Below are positions 45,536-54,851 of a DNA stretch of 64,000 bases, piece after piece. Both the position numbers and the translations under genes were made by a program. The first letter of the stretch is position 1. Each line of letters begins with the position of its first letter. Source of the DNA: Metabacillus litoralis (GTDB taxonomy: Bacteria; Bacillota; Bacilli; Bacillales; Bacillaceae); assembly GCF_007994985.1 (NCBI RefSeq), contig NZ_VOQF01000005.1, forward strand, positions 434,001 to 498,000, given 5' to 3'. The notes beneath the pieces are model-generated. The model did no database searches and was not told the DNA's origin. It saw nothing but the letters and a program-made list of their open reading frames with translations.

Positions 45536-46342
45536 TTACTTACGATTTTGAGGAATTTCTTTTTCATCAAAAGTTTCAGTGAGATTTTTAAGATCTGTTA
45601 ACAGTTCATCATCTGCCATAGGAAGTCCATGTCCACATACAGCAATAGTTGGATTCAATGCTGCAAGTTTTTTGACTGAAGCTGAAGCTGCATGCCAATC
45701 TGTTGTGAAATAAGCAGGGGGACCATGCATTTCCTGCTTTTGCGTTAGTACATCATATAAGGATTCCTGTTCAACAGTTGTAAATGCATCACCAACAACC
45801 AGTGCAGAATCACTGTTCCTAAACAGTGAGATATGCCCTGGTGTGTGCCCAGGAGTATGAATATACCTCCAGTCAGGTAAAGGTGGGACTATTCCATCGT
45901 CTTTAAGTAATTTTAGATGTGAGCTTATATCAATACTATGTCTTGGAAACATAGGAGACATTTTTGCTACTAAGCCTTCCACTTCTGGATTTGGAGGTGG
46001 ATAATCAGATTTACCTGTTAAAAATGGTGCTTCTAATGGGTGAGCAAATACTGGTACATTCCACTGTTCTAATAAATCATGAATGGCTCCAATATGATCA
46101 AAATGTCCATGTGTTAGAACAATACTAGTTGCTTTGCAATCTTCTCCGAATCTTTTTTTTGCCTCCTTAATAATTATGTCTGCTGATCCTGGCATTCCAG
46201 CATCAATTAAGACAAATTCATTTGTTTCCTTCGGATTACCGATAAAACATACATTTACTATTTGTACAGACAAACAAAATACATCAGGAAGAACTTCAAT
46301 TCCCATTCCACTCGTTATTGATGTCATAGGCATTTTTTCCAT
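45536..46342 (-). CDS. Metallo-beta-lactamase-fold hydrolase
   Basis: 268 residues from the ATG at 46342, which has a near-perfect RBS (TTGGAGG, seven bases away); the open frame runs 49 codons further up without one. Metal-binding motif HxHxDH in LTHGHFDHIGAIHD, further ligands in HTPGHTPGHISL, VVGDAF (Asp) and CGHGLP (His). This is a glyoxalase II-like or quorum-quenching-lactonase-like MBL protein. The substrate cannot be told. Confidence 0.9.
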   Translation of the reverse strand: MEKMPMTSITSGMGIEVLPDVFCLSVQIVNVCFIGNPKETNEFVLIDAGMPGSADIIIKEAKKRFGEDCKATSIVLTHGHFDHIGAIHDLLEQWNVPVFAHPLEAPFLTGKSDYPPPNPEVEGLVAKMSPMFPRHSIDISSHLKLLKDDGIVPPLPDWRYIHTPGHTPGHISLFRNSDSALVVGDAFTTVEQESLYDVLTQKQEMHGPPAYFTTDWHAASASVKKLAALNPTIAVCGHGLPMADDELLTDLKNLTETFDEKEIPQNRK

Positions 46343-46511
46343 AATCAACCTCCAATTTATCGAATTACCTTGATAGTATCTCTTATTTACAACAGGAGTA
46401 TGAAGAGGTTTTTGGTTTAAATAGTACCCGAAAGGTTTTAACAATAATTTAGATATTCTATAATAGTGATGTATTAGAAATTTTAGCATTATGCGTGGGG
46501 AGAGTTATTAC

Positions 46512-46817
46512 ATGTACATCGTCCATTCAACCTTCCATGTACCCTTGGAAAAGGTAGAAGAAGTTATAACCATATATCAAACTAGATCAAAGCTTGTAGA
46601 CCAGTATGAGGGCTTTCAATCATTTCATTTATTGCAAAATGAAGTGAAAAAAGGAGAACTAACTGTTCAAATCATTTGGAATACTAAAAAAGACTATTTA
46701 AATTGGGTGACAAGTGATGCATACAAAAAGGTTCATGAATTAGAGCAGAATTACCCTGATCAAGAACTTGCTGCAATAAAGCCGATTGTGCAACGATTTG
46801 AAGTGGTTGCAAAATGA
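46512..46817 (+). CDS. Antibiotic biosynthesis monooxygenase (ABM)-domain protein
   Basis: 101 residues from the ATG at 46512 (GGGGAG upstream). It is a small ferredoxin-like alpha/beta protein with the ABM pattern: a strand, YQTRSKLVDQYEGFQSFHLL, and IWNTKKDYLNWVTSDAY. Related proteins include heme-degrading monooxygenases of the HmoA/HmoB type. No clear heme-ligand residue can be assigned. It overlaps the next gene by four bases (ATGA). Confidence 0.78.
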   Translation: MYIVHSTFHVPLEKVEEVITIYQTRSKLVDQYEGFQSFHLLQNEVKKGELTVQIIWNTKKDYLNWVTSDAYKKVHELEQNYPDQELAAIKPIVQRFEVVAK

Positions 46818-47182
46818 AGCAGGAGGATGTTGCAAAAGTAATTGAAGAGGTAGTGGAAGGAATATATAAAGCTTACCCAATGCTTGAAGAAAAGTATGGA
46901 AAGCTTGGAAGAGAAAAATGTATAGAGGATAATTATCATCATTTTAAACATTTAGATACAGCCTATACATTAAATGAATCAAAGATCTTCACAGACTATG
47001 CGATATGGTTAAATAATATTTTAACATCCCGCGGAATGAAAGAAGAACATCTTATTGATAACTTTGAGCGAATCCATGCATCTTTACAAAATTTTGATGA
47101 TAAAGAAGCTAGCAGCTATAGAGAATATCTAGCTTCGGCAATAAGTGAATTACATAATGAAAAGATAAGAAAGGTAAATTAA
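46814..47182 (+). CDS. All-helical protein of unknown function co-encoded with the ABM protein
   Basis: 122 residues; the start overlaps the preceding stop as ATGA and an RBS-like GCAGGAGG follows inside, so coupling is likely. It is predicted to be all alpha, acidic, with a pattern (NYHHFKHLDTAYTLNESKIF, DYAIWLNNILTSRGM) that recalls the helical bundle preceding B12-binding domains in sensory proteins, though no B12 domain is present. Family not recognised with certainty. Confidence 0.75.
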   Translation: MKQEDVAKVIEEVVEGIYKAYPMLEEKYGKLGREKCIEDNYHHFKHLDTAYTLNESKIFTDYAIWLNNILTSRGMKEEHLIDNFERIHASLQNFDDKEASSYREYLASAISELHNEKIRKVN

Positions 47183-47204
47183 TGACAAGGATTTATGCGG
47201 AAGA

Positions 47205-47235
47205 GATAAACAATCTAAATAACCGATTGTTTATC
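47205..47235 (+). terminator. Hairpin after the ABM operon
   Basis: GATAAACAATC and GATTGTTTATC form a perfect 11-bp stem with a nine-base loop. The T-run behind it is short. Confidence 0.55.
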
Positions 47236-47384
47236 TTTGAAAACAACAAAGGCATTAGCAGAAGTAATTAAATATGAGAAGCTGCTACTATTGAATAAGT
47301 AGTTCCGATCAAATGGTGAAATCCTAAAATAATCAAAAAATAGTCTATGATTAGCTCTGTAAATTACAGTCCTAATAGCAAACA

Positions 47385-47425
47385 AAAACGCTAGGGTAAT
47401 ATATGTGATACCCAAGCGTTTTTTT
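47385..47425. terminator. Strong hairpin in a gene-free stretch
   Basis: AAAAACGCTAGGGTA pairs with TACCCAAGCGTTTTT (one mismatch), with a seven-base T-run on the plus strand. It may be a second terminator or part of an intergenic repeat. Confidence 0.6.
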
Positions 47426-47605
47426 AGATTGTCTTGTTCAACTAACGCACCAGTTAGCAACTATTCTTATTGAACACTTCCTATAGTTGAGTATTGATTC
47501 GGCAACTCCTACATAGTTAACTCTCATAACCGTTCAATATATAATTAAATAAATGCTGCTCGTAATTCGTTTTATACTAAACTCTGACAATTGATTTTTT
47601 AACCG
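47426..47605. other. Gene-free AT-rich region
   Basis: Between the hairpin and the membrane gene on the minus strand. I see no gene, promoter or repeat that I can support. Confidence 0.45.
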
Positions 47606-47890
47606 TTAAAGATTCTTCAACTCAATCTGTACTAATTCTTTATTTCGTTTCTTTTTTAAATATTCTCTACCATTAATCCAAATGCTACACAGAATTGCAA
47701 GTCCACCAATAGCTACTAGTATCAGTTTAACTACACTAAAATCATCATATTTATTAGGTATCCAATAGACCATATAAATCAGATACAGAAAAGGAACTAT
47801 TGCACCCCATAAAGCTCTTTTTCTTCTTGATAGTAAAAATTGAATTACTAAAACGACAATGGCAATTAACCATCCATAAACTTGTTCCAT
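47606..47890 (-). CDS. Small three-helix membrane protein
   Basis: 94 residues with helices near 4-19, 28-45 and 54-72 and a strongly basic C-terminal tail (YLKKKRNKE). It starts directly after the stop codon of the DUF2089 gene (TAA then ATG with no gap), so the pair is an operon and probably works together. No family recognised. Confidence 0.78.
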   Translation of the reverse strand: MEQVYGWLIAIVVLVIQFLLSRRKRALWGAIVPFLYLIYMVYWIPNKYDDFSVVKLILVAIGGLAILCSIWINGREYLKKKRNKELVQIELKNL

Positions 47891-48190
47891 TTATTTATCA
47901 TCCTTTTCAGATTTATACTTTTCAATAATAACTTTTGCGACATCAAGGCTTACCCTTTCATCAATGACTAGATTTTTAATCATATTGATAAATTCAACAT
48001 CTTCCTTCTTACTGTTTAATTCCACTTTCTCAATCAACTTATCAAGCTTTGCTCTAACTGTTGGATAAGAAACCTCATAAATTTTAGCAACCTCTTTAAG
48101 TGAACCAGAATTCAGTATAAATTTCCTGATGAATTCAACTGATTCCTTATCTAATGAAAGAATCCAATCAGGAACTTCTTCTCTATTCAT
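47891..48190 (-). CDS. DUF2089-family regulator
   Basis: 99 residues. The N-terminal half carries a helix-turn-helix-like region (SLKEVAKIYEVSYPTVRAKL, about 31-50), and the C-terminal part is helical and charged. DUF2089 proteins commonly sit before a small membrane protein gene, as here, and are thought to be DNA-binding regulators of it. The zinc-ribbon found in some members is missing. Confidence 0.82.
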   Translation of the reverse strand: MNREEVPDWILSLDKESVEFIRKFILNSGSLKEVAKIYEVSYPTVRAKLDKLIEKVELNSKKEDVEFINMIKNLVIDERVSLDVAKVIIEKYKSEKDDK

Positions 48191-48370
48191 ACCACACCAC
48201 CAACTTTCTATATAAATAATATTAAATTATTATTTAATTTAATTCAATAAAAAGTTAATTTTATTTATTTTTCGTAAAATAATAGCCTGCTAAATAATCT
48301 GTAATTAAGATATTGAAAAGTGTTAAATATGCCCATTTAGAGAGGGATGTTATAAAGATGGTGCTAAAAG

Positions 48371-48597
48371 GAAACCTACAACGTAACAATAAAATTAGAT
48401 GAACATCAGAACTTTCAGGAAGACATTTACTTCAGAGAAAAGTCAAAGGAACGATATAAAATAGAGGCTAAAAATAGCGAATTAAAACACAGACACCGGT
48501 AGGAAGTTGCTTCATCCACGGGTCTAATTGGTATGTAGTAACAAGGTGCCATGGCCATAATCACTGTAAATCTAAAGAGATCTAAAGCTCCAAGGAT
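48371..48597 (+). pseudogene. Remnant of an IS1182-type transposase (C-terminal part)
   Basis: One reading frame gives the C-terminal signature of IS1182-family DDE transposases: ETYNVTIKLDEHQNFQED, then KERYKIEAKNSELKHRH, then EVASSTGLIGM and QGAMAIITVNLKRS. The frame is broken by in-frame stops at 48500, 48536 and 48539 and has no N-terminal part. Only this fragment remains, so it cannot move. Confidence 0.8.
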
Positions 48598-48613
48598 AAG
48601 AATACACAACTGG

Positions 48614-48646
48614 CCCAGTCTTCCAAAAACATGGAAGACTGGGGTC
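48614..48646. repeat. Hairpin at the end of the IS remnant
   Basis: CAGTCTTCC and GGAAGACTG form a perfect nine-base stem just downstream of the transposase remnant. It could be the old element end or a terminator. Confidence 0.45.
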
Positions 48647-48693
48647 TGAAAAATATCCTTTCTAAAAATTAATTTTATGAATACGATTATTTA

Positions 48694-48750
48694 TTGACAG
48701 GAAGTTCATATCGTTTTATAGTTAAACACGTTAATAGTTAAAGTGTTTAA
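48694..48750 (+). promoter_or_regulatory. Sigma-A promoter and likely MarR operator
   Basis: TTGACA at 48694-48699 and TATAGT at 48717-48722, with a 17-base spacer. An inverted repeat TTAAACAC / GTGTTTAA at 48722-48750 overlaps the end of the -10 box and the expected start point, where a MarR-type repressor would block transcription of its own operon. Confidence 0.7.
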
Positions 48751-48776
48751 GTATTATAAGGTAGGTGATATCTAAC

Positions 48777-49238
48777 ATGAATGATAAACATATAGAAGAA
48801 TTGATTAACCGATATCTTGTTGTATCCTTTGCTGTTACCAAAAAAGGGGAAAACCTTGTTAAAGATAGTATTGGTGATTTTATTACAAATGATCAGCATT
48901 ATACATTAAGGTACATACATAAAGTTGGTACATGTACCTCAACTGAGCTTTCAGAGGAATTTGATGTAAAGCGAAGTGCGATTACAGCTATTATTAATCG
49001 TTTAACAGAAAAGGAATTAATCAAACGAACTCGCGATGAAAATGATCGACGTGTGATTTATTTAACTTTAACAGAAAAAGGAACAGAGCTTTATGTAAAA
49101 ACAGAGGAAAAAATTCGTAAATTAGTAGAATCAATTATTACGAGTTTTGATGAAAGTGAGATTACATCATTTATTGAAACTTATGAAAAGTTAAATTCCT
49201 TATTAGACAATTTAAAAGAATGTAAATTGGAGGAGTAG
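48777..49238 (+). CDS. MarR-family transcriptional regulator
   Basis: 153 residues from the ATG at 48777 (RBS AGGTAGGTGAT). The winged helix-turn-helix is near residues 45-100: CTSTELSEEFDVKRSAITAI and the wing RDENDRRVIYLTLTEKG. The dimerisation helices are at both ends. It lies two bases before an MMPL exporter gene, with a palindrome over its own promoter, so autorepression relieved by a ligand is likely. The pairing resembles B. subtilis ydgG-ydgH. Confidence 0.92.
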   Translation: MNDKHIEELINRYLVVSFAVTKKGENLVKDSIGDFITNDQHYTLRYIHKVGTCTSTELSEEFDVKRSAITAIINRLTEKELIKRTRDENDRRVIYLTLTEKGTELYVKTEEKIRKLVESIITSFDESEITSFIETYEKLNSLLDNLKECKLEE

Positions 49239-49240
49239 AA

Positions 49241-52200
49241 GTGAATACAATTATTAAAGGTAAATGGTTTGTCATCCTTGGTTGGATTGCAGTTGTTGTT
49301 GGTTTGTTTTTTATCGCACCTAACATGGCTGACTTAGTACGTGATAAAGGGCAAATAAGTGTACCAGATGGATATTCATCTTCCTTAGCTGATGAAATAT
49401 TAGCTGAAGTTCAAGCTGATGAAAGTGTAGGTGATATAACACAGGCTGCACTCGTTTTTCATAATGAAGATAAATTAACAAATGAAGAAATAAAAGAAGC
49501 AGAAAAAGCTATTGGGTTATTAGAAGATAATAAAGAACTTGATGTGACAGAAATATTAACCCATTTTAATGAGGAAAGCTTAAAAGAACAGCTTGTCTCA
49601 GAAGATGGAAAAACCATTTTAGCTTCAATTTCTATTAATAGAAATGATCGAGAAGCAAAAGAAATATCAGCCCTTTTATATGATACTATCGAAGGAATCA
49701 ATGTTGAGCATTACTATACAAGCGGCTGGATGATAGATCAAGATGTTATGACAAGCTCGCAAGAAGGATTAAAGAAAACGGAAGGCATTACAGTTGTCTT
49801 TATACTAGCAGTATTGTTACTTGTTTTTAGATCATTAATAGCGCCTATTATTCCTTTAATCACGGTAGGTATTACGTATTTGGCATCACAGTCAATTGTG
49901 TCAATACTGGTTGATACATTGAATTTTCCAATTTCTAATTTCACGCAAATATTCTTAGTGGCTGTGTTATTTGGAATTGGTACAGATTACTGTATTTTAT
50001 TATTAAGCCGGTTTAAAGAAGAACTTTCACATCGTGAGAGTGTAACTGAAGCTATTGTTGAAACATACAGAAATGCGGGTAGAACTGTGTTTTTCAGTGG
50101 ATTAGCGGTATTAATAGGTTTTGCTGCTATTGGTTTCTCCCAATTTAAACTATACCAATCAGCTTCAGCAGTAGCAGTTGGTGTAGCTGTTTTATTAATT
50201 GCTCTATTTACGGTTGTTCCTTTCTTTATGGCAGTATTAGGTCATAAAATATTCTGGCCATCAAAAGGTAAATTAGAACATAAAGATAGTAAGATTTGGG
50301 AAGTGGCAGGTCGTTTTTCAATAGCACGACCAATTATAGCTCTTCTAATTGTTGCAGCAATCTCAACTCCATTTCTTCTTTTATATGATGGAAAGTTATC
50401 GTATAACTCTTTAGAGGAAATTGGTGGAGATGTTAATTCAATTAAAGCCTTTAATGCAATATCAGATAGCTTTGGACCAGGTGAATCCATGCCAACTGAA
50501 ATCGTCATTAAAAATGATGAAGAAATGGATTCAACTGAGTATATCGCATTAGCAGAAAACATTAGTAAAGAACTGGAAAAGGTTGATTTAGTAGATTCTG
50601 TTCGATCTGTTACTAGACCAACTGGTGAAGTGATTGAAGACTTTTATGTATCAAAACAAGCAGAAAGTCTTGAAGAAGGACTTGGAGAAGGTAATGATGG
50701 GATTGTCCAAATTAGCGATGGTCTTGCTGAAGCTGAATCAGAATTATCAAAATCTAGTCCACAGTTAAAAGAAGCGACAAATGGAATTAATGAATTAATC
50801 AACGGCACAAGTGATATTAATTCAGGAATGAGTGAAATACAAACAAATTTGGCGAAAATTGAGCAAGGTATCCGACAAGGCTCTGCAGGTTCAACAGAAA
50901 TTAAAAATGGTTTAGCAGAAGCAAAAGCTGGTGCTGAAGAAATGCTAGCAGGAAGTAATCAATTACTTGCTGGCTATGAAGATGCCGTGGCAAATTTAGG
51001 AACACTTAATCAGAAATATGAGGAAGTTGAAGTAGGGTTACTTGGACTTTCAAATGCACTTTCAAATTTATCATCTAATTTTGGCGCACTTGAGGAAAAT
51101 GAGTCTTACGGAGATATTGAAAATGACGATAATTACAAGTTGATTAAAGGCACAGTACTTGATGTAGCTACAAAGCAACTCCCTGGTGTTGCAGGAGGGT
51201 TAGATGAACTAAATAATAATCTGACAAAGCTTACACAAGGCGTTGGTTTTGCAAATACTCAATTCACAGAATTAATCAAAGGGCAGAAGGAATTTTCCGA
51301 AGGGTTAGGACAGCTAATAGCTGGAATTGAACAACAGCAAATGGGATTAGATCAGTTAGCAAATGGTCAGGGGCAAATTGTTGGGAGTATCCCTCAGTTA
51401 ACAAATGGATTGTCAGGTGTGACAGAGGGCCAAAAACAATTACTAGATGGCTTTGGTGATCTTGATGGTCAAATGTCTCAATTAACAAATGGTTTAGCAG
51501 ATAGTGTTGATGGGTTAAATCAAGTATCTGAGGGATTAGGTTCAGCACAGGACTATTTAGCTGATTTATCTAAAACATCAGATTCTGCTGGTTTTTATTT
51601 GCCAGAAGAAGTGTTAGAAAGTGCAGATTTTGCGCAGGCATTGGATGGCTATTTATCTGATGATCGTAAAGTCATGACACTTAATGTGATTTTCGAAGCA
51701 AACCCATACTCTAATGAAGCGATTAATCAAATAGACGAGATTAATTCAGCAATAGAACGTGCAACAAAAGATACAAAGCTTGAAAATGCAAAGGTTGCAA
51801 TCGGTGGTATCACGAGTGTGAATGCTGACTTAAATACAATGTCAAATAATGACTACTCACGTACAGTTGTATTAATGCTAGTTGGAATATCTATTATTCT
51901 AATATTCTTGTTCCGTTCGATTATTATGCCATTGTACTTGATAGGTTCATTAATTTTAACCTACTACACAGCTATGGGGATTAATGAAGTGATATTTGTT
52001 AATATTTTAGGTTATACAGGTATAAGCTGGGCAGTGCCATTCTTCGCATTCGTAATTTTAGTGGCTCTCGGTGTAGACTACAGTATTTTCTTAATGGATC
52101 GTTTTAATGAATATAAAGATTTGTCTGTAGGAGAAGCAATGTTACTATCAATGAAGAAAATGGGTACAGTTATCATCTCGGCTGCAGTAATTTTAGGTGG

Positions 52201-52366
52201 TACCTTTGCAGCAATGATTCCTTCTGGGATGTTATCGCTTATACAAATTGCGTCAATTATTTTAACCGGATTAATATTATATGCGCTTATTGTATTACCT
52301 TTATTTGTGCCAGTTATGGTCAAAACATTTGGTGCTGCCAATTGGTGGCCATTCAAAAGAGCGTAA
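49241..52366 (+). CDS. MMPL-family (RND-type) exporter
   Basis: 1041 residues, GTG start, RBS GGAGGAG. It has two homologous halves, each with a six-helix MMPL bundle (helices about 8-25, 180-345 and 855-1035). Family motifs include GIGTDYCILLLSRFKEEL in the first half and LGVDYSIFLMDRFNEYK in the second. The second extracytoplasmic loop (about 470-780) is an unusually long chain of coiled-coil-like repeats rich in LxxGxxxLxxG patterns, similar to those in YhgE/Pip proteins. It likely exports lipids or hydrophobic compounds. Co-transcribed with the MarR gene. Confidence 0.93.
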   Translation: MNTIIKGKWFVILGWIAVVVGLFFIAPNMADLVRDKGQISVPDGYSSSLADEILAEVQADESVGDITQAALVFHNEDKLTNEEIKEAEKAIGLLEDNKELDVTEILTHFNEESLKEQLVSEDGKTILASISINRNDREAKEISALLYDTIEGINVEHYYTSGWMIDQDVMTSSQEGLKKTEGITVVFILAVLLLVFRSLIAPIIPLITVGITYLASQSIVSILVDTLNFPISNFTQIFLVAVLFGIGTDYCILLLSRFKEELSHRESVTEAIVETYRNAGRTVFFSGLAVLIGFAAIGFSQFKLYQSASAVAVGVAVLLIALFTVVPFFMAVLGHKIFWPSKGKLEHKDSKIWEVAGRFSIARPIIALLIVAAISTPFLLLYDGKLSYNSLEEIGGDVNSIKAFNAISDSFGPGESMPTEIVIKNDEEMDSTEYIALAENISKELEKVDLVDSVRSVTRPTGEVIEDFYVSKQAESLEEGLGEGNDGIVQISDGLAEAESELSKSSPQLKEATNGINELINGTSDINSGMSEIQTNLAKIEQGIRQGSAGSTEIKNGLAEAKAGAEEMLAGSNQLLAGYEDAVANLGTLNQKYEEVEVGLLGLSNALSNLSSNFGALEENESYGDIENDDNYKLIKGTVLDVATKQLPGVAGGLDELNNNLTKLTQGVGFANTQFTELIKGQKEFSEGLGQLIAGIEQQQMGLDQLANGQGQIVGSIPQLTNGLSGVTEGQKQLLDGFGDLDGQMSQLTNGLADSVDGLNQVSEGLGSAQDYLADLSKTSDSAGFYLPEEVLESADFAQALDGYLSDDRKVMTLNVIFEANPYSNEAINQIDEINSAIERATKDTKLENAKVAIGGITSVNADLNTMSNNDYSRTVVLMLVGISIILIFLFRSIIMPLYLIGSLILTYYTAMGINEVIFVNILGYTGISWAVPFFAFVILVALGVDYSIFLMDRFNEYKDLSVGEAMLLSMKKMGTVIISAAVILGGTFAAMIPSGMLSLIQIASIILTGLILYALIVLPLFVPVMVKTFGAANWWPFKRA

Positions 52367-52378
52367 ATAAACAAATTA

Positions 52379-52417
52379 TAACAGTTGATTTCATTATGAA
52401 ATCAACTGTTTTTTTAT
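52379..52417 (+). terminator. Terminator after the MMPL gene
   Basis: AACAGTTGATTTCA pairs with TGAAATCAACTGTT, followed by a T-run. Confidence 0.85.
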
Positions 52418-52534
52418 TTTGTATGTCCAATATTTTGTCGTGCAAAATTTTAGAAAAAACGATATGATAAAAAAGTAATCTCTATAAATCGACAAAAAAC
52501 TGCTATTTTCATTGGATAATAAGGAGTAGGTACA

Positions 52535-54172
52535 ATGTCACGCATTAATTTACGAACTTTTTTTGCTATTTCTTTTTTGTGTTTTATTGTGTTATTAACT
52601 GCTTCTTTAACTATTGTTCTTTCTATGAAGTCAAGTAATGAAATAAAAGATGAAATTGGGGATTCCACTTCGAATATTGCTTATCAAATGTCTGATAAGC
52701 TAGATTTTTTTATGTGGTCCCGCTACAGTGAGATTGAAATGTTAAGTCAATTAAATCTATTTAAAGAAGATCAGAATAATAATGATAAAAAAGTATTAAT
52801 TAATTCGTTACAAGAAAGTATTCCCGCATTTTCATGGGTAGGTTTAACAGATGCTAATGGTAATATTGTGGTTTCAACAGATGATATTTTAACAGGTGCC
52901 AATATAGCGGAAAGACCTGTTTTTAAAGAAGCAACAAAACAGCCTTTTATAGGTGACGTTCATGAAGCAGTTTTACTTGCAGAGTTATTACCCAATCCAA
53001 GTGGAGTTCCTTTAGAATTTGTTGATATAAGCTTTCCTATTGTCAATAATAACGGTGACTTTAAAGGTGTTTTAGCTACTCACCTTAGTTGGGAGTGGTC
53101 AAGGGAAATAGAGAACTCAATCATTAAGCCCTATCGAAAGAACTTAGAAAACTCAAAACAAATGGAAGTTTTTATTGTTAGTTCAAGTGATCAAACAATA
53201 TTGTTGGGACCTGAAAAAATGTTAGGGAAAACACTATCTCCTAACATACTTAAAAGGGAATATGCTCTAAACAATAGTTGGGAAATTAAAAAATGGTCAG
53301 ATGGGAAGGAATATTTAACTGGATATTCGATTGGTGACGGTTACTTAAACTATCCAGGATTAGACTGGACAATCATCGTTAGAATCCCTGTTGAACAGGC
53401 TTTTACCTCCGTAAAAAATTTGCAAGATTACACAATACTAATTGGGATAATAGCAGCGGTAATTTTCGCTATATTAGGATGGTTTCTCGCTAGTAAAATT
53501 TCTACACCCTTAAATGAAATCTCCAAAGCAGCTAATCAGTTAAAAGAAGGGAATAAGGTAGATATTCCGCAATTTAAAAGAATAAAAGATTTACATGTTT
53601 TATCAGTATCTTTAAGAGAGATGGTTGCAACAATAACCGAAACAAAATCCGAATTAGGTCAAATGAAGAGACTAGCACATAATGATTCTCTTACAGGACT
53701 GCCTAATCGAATTGCTCTTTATTCTTATATCGATAAAAAATTGGAAAGTGAAGCGAATGAGAAATATCTTTTCTTATTTTTAGATCTAGATGGCTTTAAA
53801 GATGTGAACGATACGTATGGACACCAAGCAGGAGATCAGCTACTTAAAGTTGTTGCTAATCGTTTACAACAATTAGCAGAAGAAGATGATTTTGTTGGTA
53901 GGCTTGGAGGAGATGAATTTATTATAATCGCTCGCTCAAAAACATCCTCTCCATTAGAAGAAGGAAAAGAATTAGGACAACAAATAATTGAGTCTATTAA
54001 CAAATCAATCTCTTTAAATGAAAAAGATGAAGTTGTTATAAAATGTAGTATTGGTGGCGCAATATGGCCAGACTACTCAATTGAACCTGATGATATCATT
54101 CAATTAGCAGATGAAGCATTGTACCAGTCTAAACGTACTGGAAAAAATAAATTCACTTTTTATAAGATCTAG
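52535..54172 (+). CDS. Membrane diguanylate cyclase with Cache-type sensor
   Basis: 545 residues, RBS AAGGAG. A transmembrane helix near 8-30, a large extracytoplasmic sensor (about 35-285) of the double-Cache type (WVGLTDANGNIVVSTD), a second helix (about 292-315), a HAMP-like linker, then GGDEF (about 375-545) with an intact GGDEF in GRLGGDEFIIIA. The stretch DSLTGLPNR is the usual start of the domain. The RxxD inhibitory site is absent (EEDD occupies that place), so product inhibition may differ from the other cyclase in this window. Confidence 0.92.
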   Translation: MSRINLRTFFAISFLCFIVLLTASLTIVLSMKSSNEIKDEIGDSTSNIAYQMSDKLDFFMWSRYSEIEMLSQLNLFKEDQNNNDKKVLINSLQESIPAFSWVGLTDANGNIVVSTDDILTGANIAERPVFKEATKQPFIGDVHEAVLLAELLPNPSGVPLEFVDISFPIVNNNGDFKGVLATHLSWEWSREIENSIIKPYRKNLENSKQMEVFIVSSSDQTILLGPEKMLGKTLSPNILKREYALNNSWEIKKWSDGKEYLTGYSIGDGYLNYPGLDWTIIVRIPVEQAFTSVKNLQDYTILIGIIAAVIFAILGWFLASKISTPLNEISKAANQLKEGNKVDIPQFKRIKDLHVLSVSLREMVATITETKSELGQMKRLAHNDSLTGLPNRIALYSYIDKKLESEANEKYLFLFLDLDGFKDVNDTYGHQAGDQLLKVVANRLQQLAEEDDFVGRLGGDEFIIIARSKTSSPLEEGKELGQQIIESINKSISLNEKDEVVIKCSIGGAIWPDYSIEPDDIIQLADEALYQSKRTGKNKFTFYKI

Positions 54173-54236
54173 TTTACTGATGGGTTTTTCGATAGAATAG
54201 GTTCTCTGTAATTACTGATTGAGACCATATGTAAAG

Positions 54237-54272
54237 CCGAGGAAGCAAGTGCTACCTTCCCCGGGAGTTTTT
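54237..54272 (+). terminator. Terminator after the Cache-GGDEF gene
   Basis: CCGAGGAAG pairs with CTTCCCCGG (one mismatch), then GAGTTTTTG. Confidence 0.6.
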
Positions 54273-54302
54273 GTTTGAAGTGATATTGCCATTTCCAAAA
54301 AA

Positions 54303-54851
54303 TTAGCTGTGTCTGTTTCTTAGTACAAAATTTATAAAGAATCTAAGAGATATTCCGTATAGACATAGACCAAGAAATGAGTAGGTGTGCGTCCACCATT
54401 TTAGTTTTGTATACATATCAAACTGTTCAAAACTGACTTCTATAATATAGGAGAGAATAAAGGATAATATCACATAACGCCATATATAGGAAAACCAACT
54501 CTTTGAGTATTGATAGATAAACATTGAACAAATAGGAATGACAACAAGGTCTGCTGGTAAAAGTGGTGGAAGAACTGGTATTAACTTATCAGGATATCCC
54601 CACAGTCCTAATGTGGTACCTATTAAATCAAGAAAAGAAGCGCTAATTGCGCTGAAAAGACCAAATATCGTAATTTCTAACAGACGCTTTTTATCAACTA
54701 ACCTCCACCATATAAAGTAAGGGATAACAGTAGCTAAAAGTAATACCCACCAAGTTACAGCAAATAAGTCATCTTCGAGCCAATGAACATAGCTTTTTTG
54801 GTTTAGTTTATCGCTTAATTTTTGTAACTCGTTAAAGGACGGGATATGCAT
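54303..54851 (-). CDS. Polytopic membrane protein, CBO0543-like
   Basis: 182 residues, RBS GGAGGG. About five transmembrane helices (33-50, 58-76, 88-112, 120-142, 152-174), with many tryptophans, including FAVTWWVLLLATVIPYFIWW. The layout recalls the CBO0543 family of small membrane proteins common in Bacillaceae. Function unknown. It is convergent with the GGDEF gene. Confidence 0.75.
   Translation of the reverse strand: MHIPSFNELQKLSDKLNQKSYVHWLEDDLFAVTWWVLLLATVIPYFIWWRLVDKKRLLEITIFGLFSAISASFLDLIGTTLGLWGYPDKLIPVLPPLLPADLVVIPICSMFIYQYSKSWFSYIWRYVILSFILSYIIEVSFEQFDMYTKLKWWTHTYSFLGLCLYGISLRFFINFVLRNRHS

Noticed and set aside
47215-47460. 81-residue minus-strand open frame
   Set aside because: No RBS, composition unlike neighbours, and it covers a strong terminator-like hairpin at 47385-47425; more likely a chance frame.
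48427-48609. 60-residue minus-strand open frame
   Set aside because: It lies antisense to the transposase remnant, whose plus-strand reading gives a recognisable family signature.
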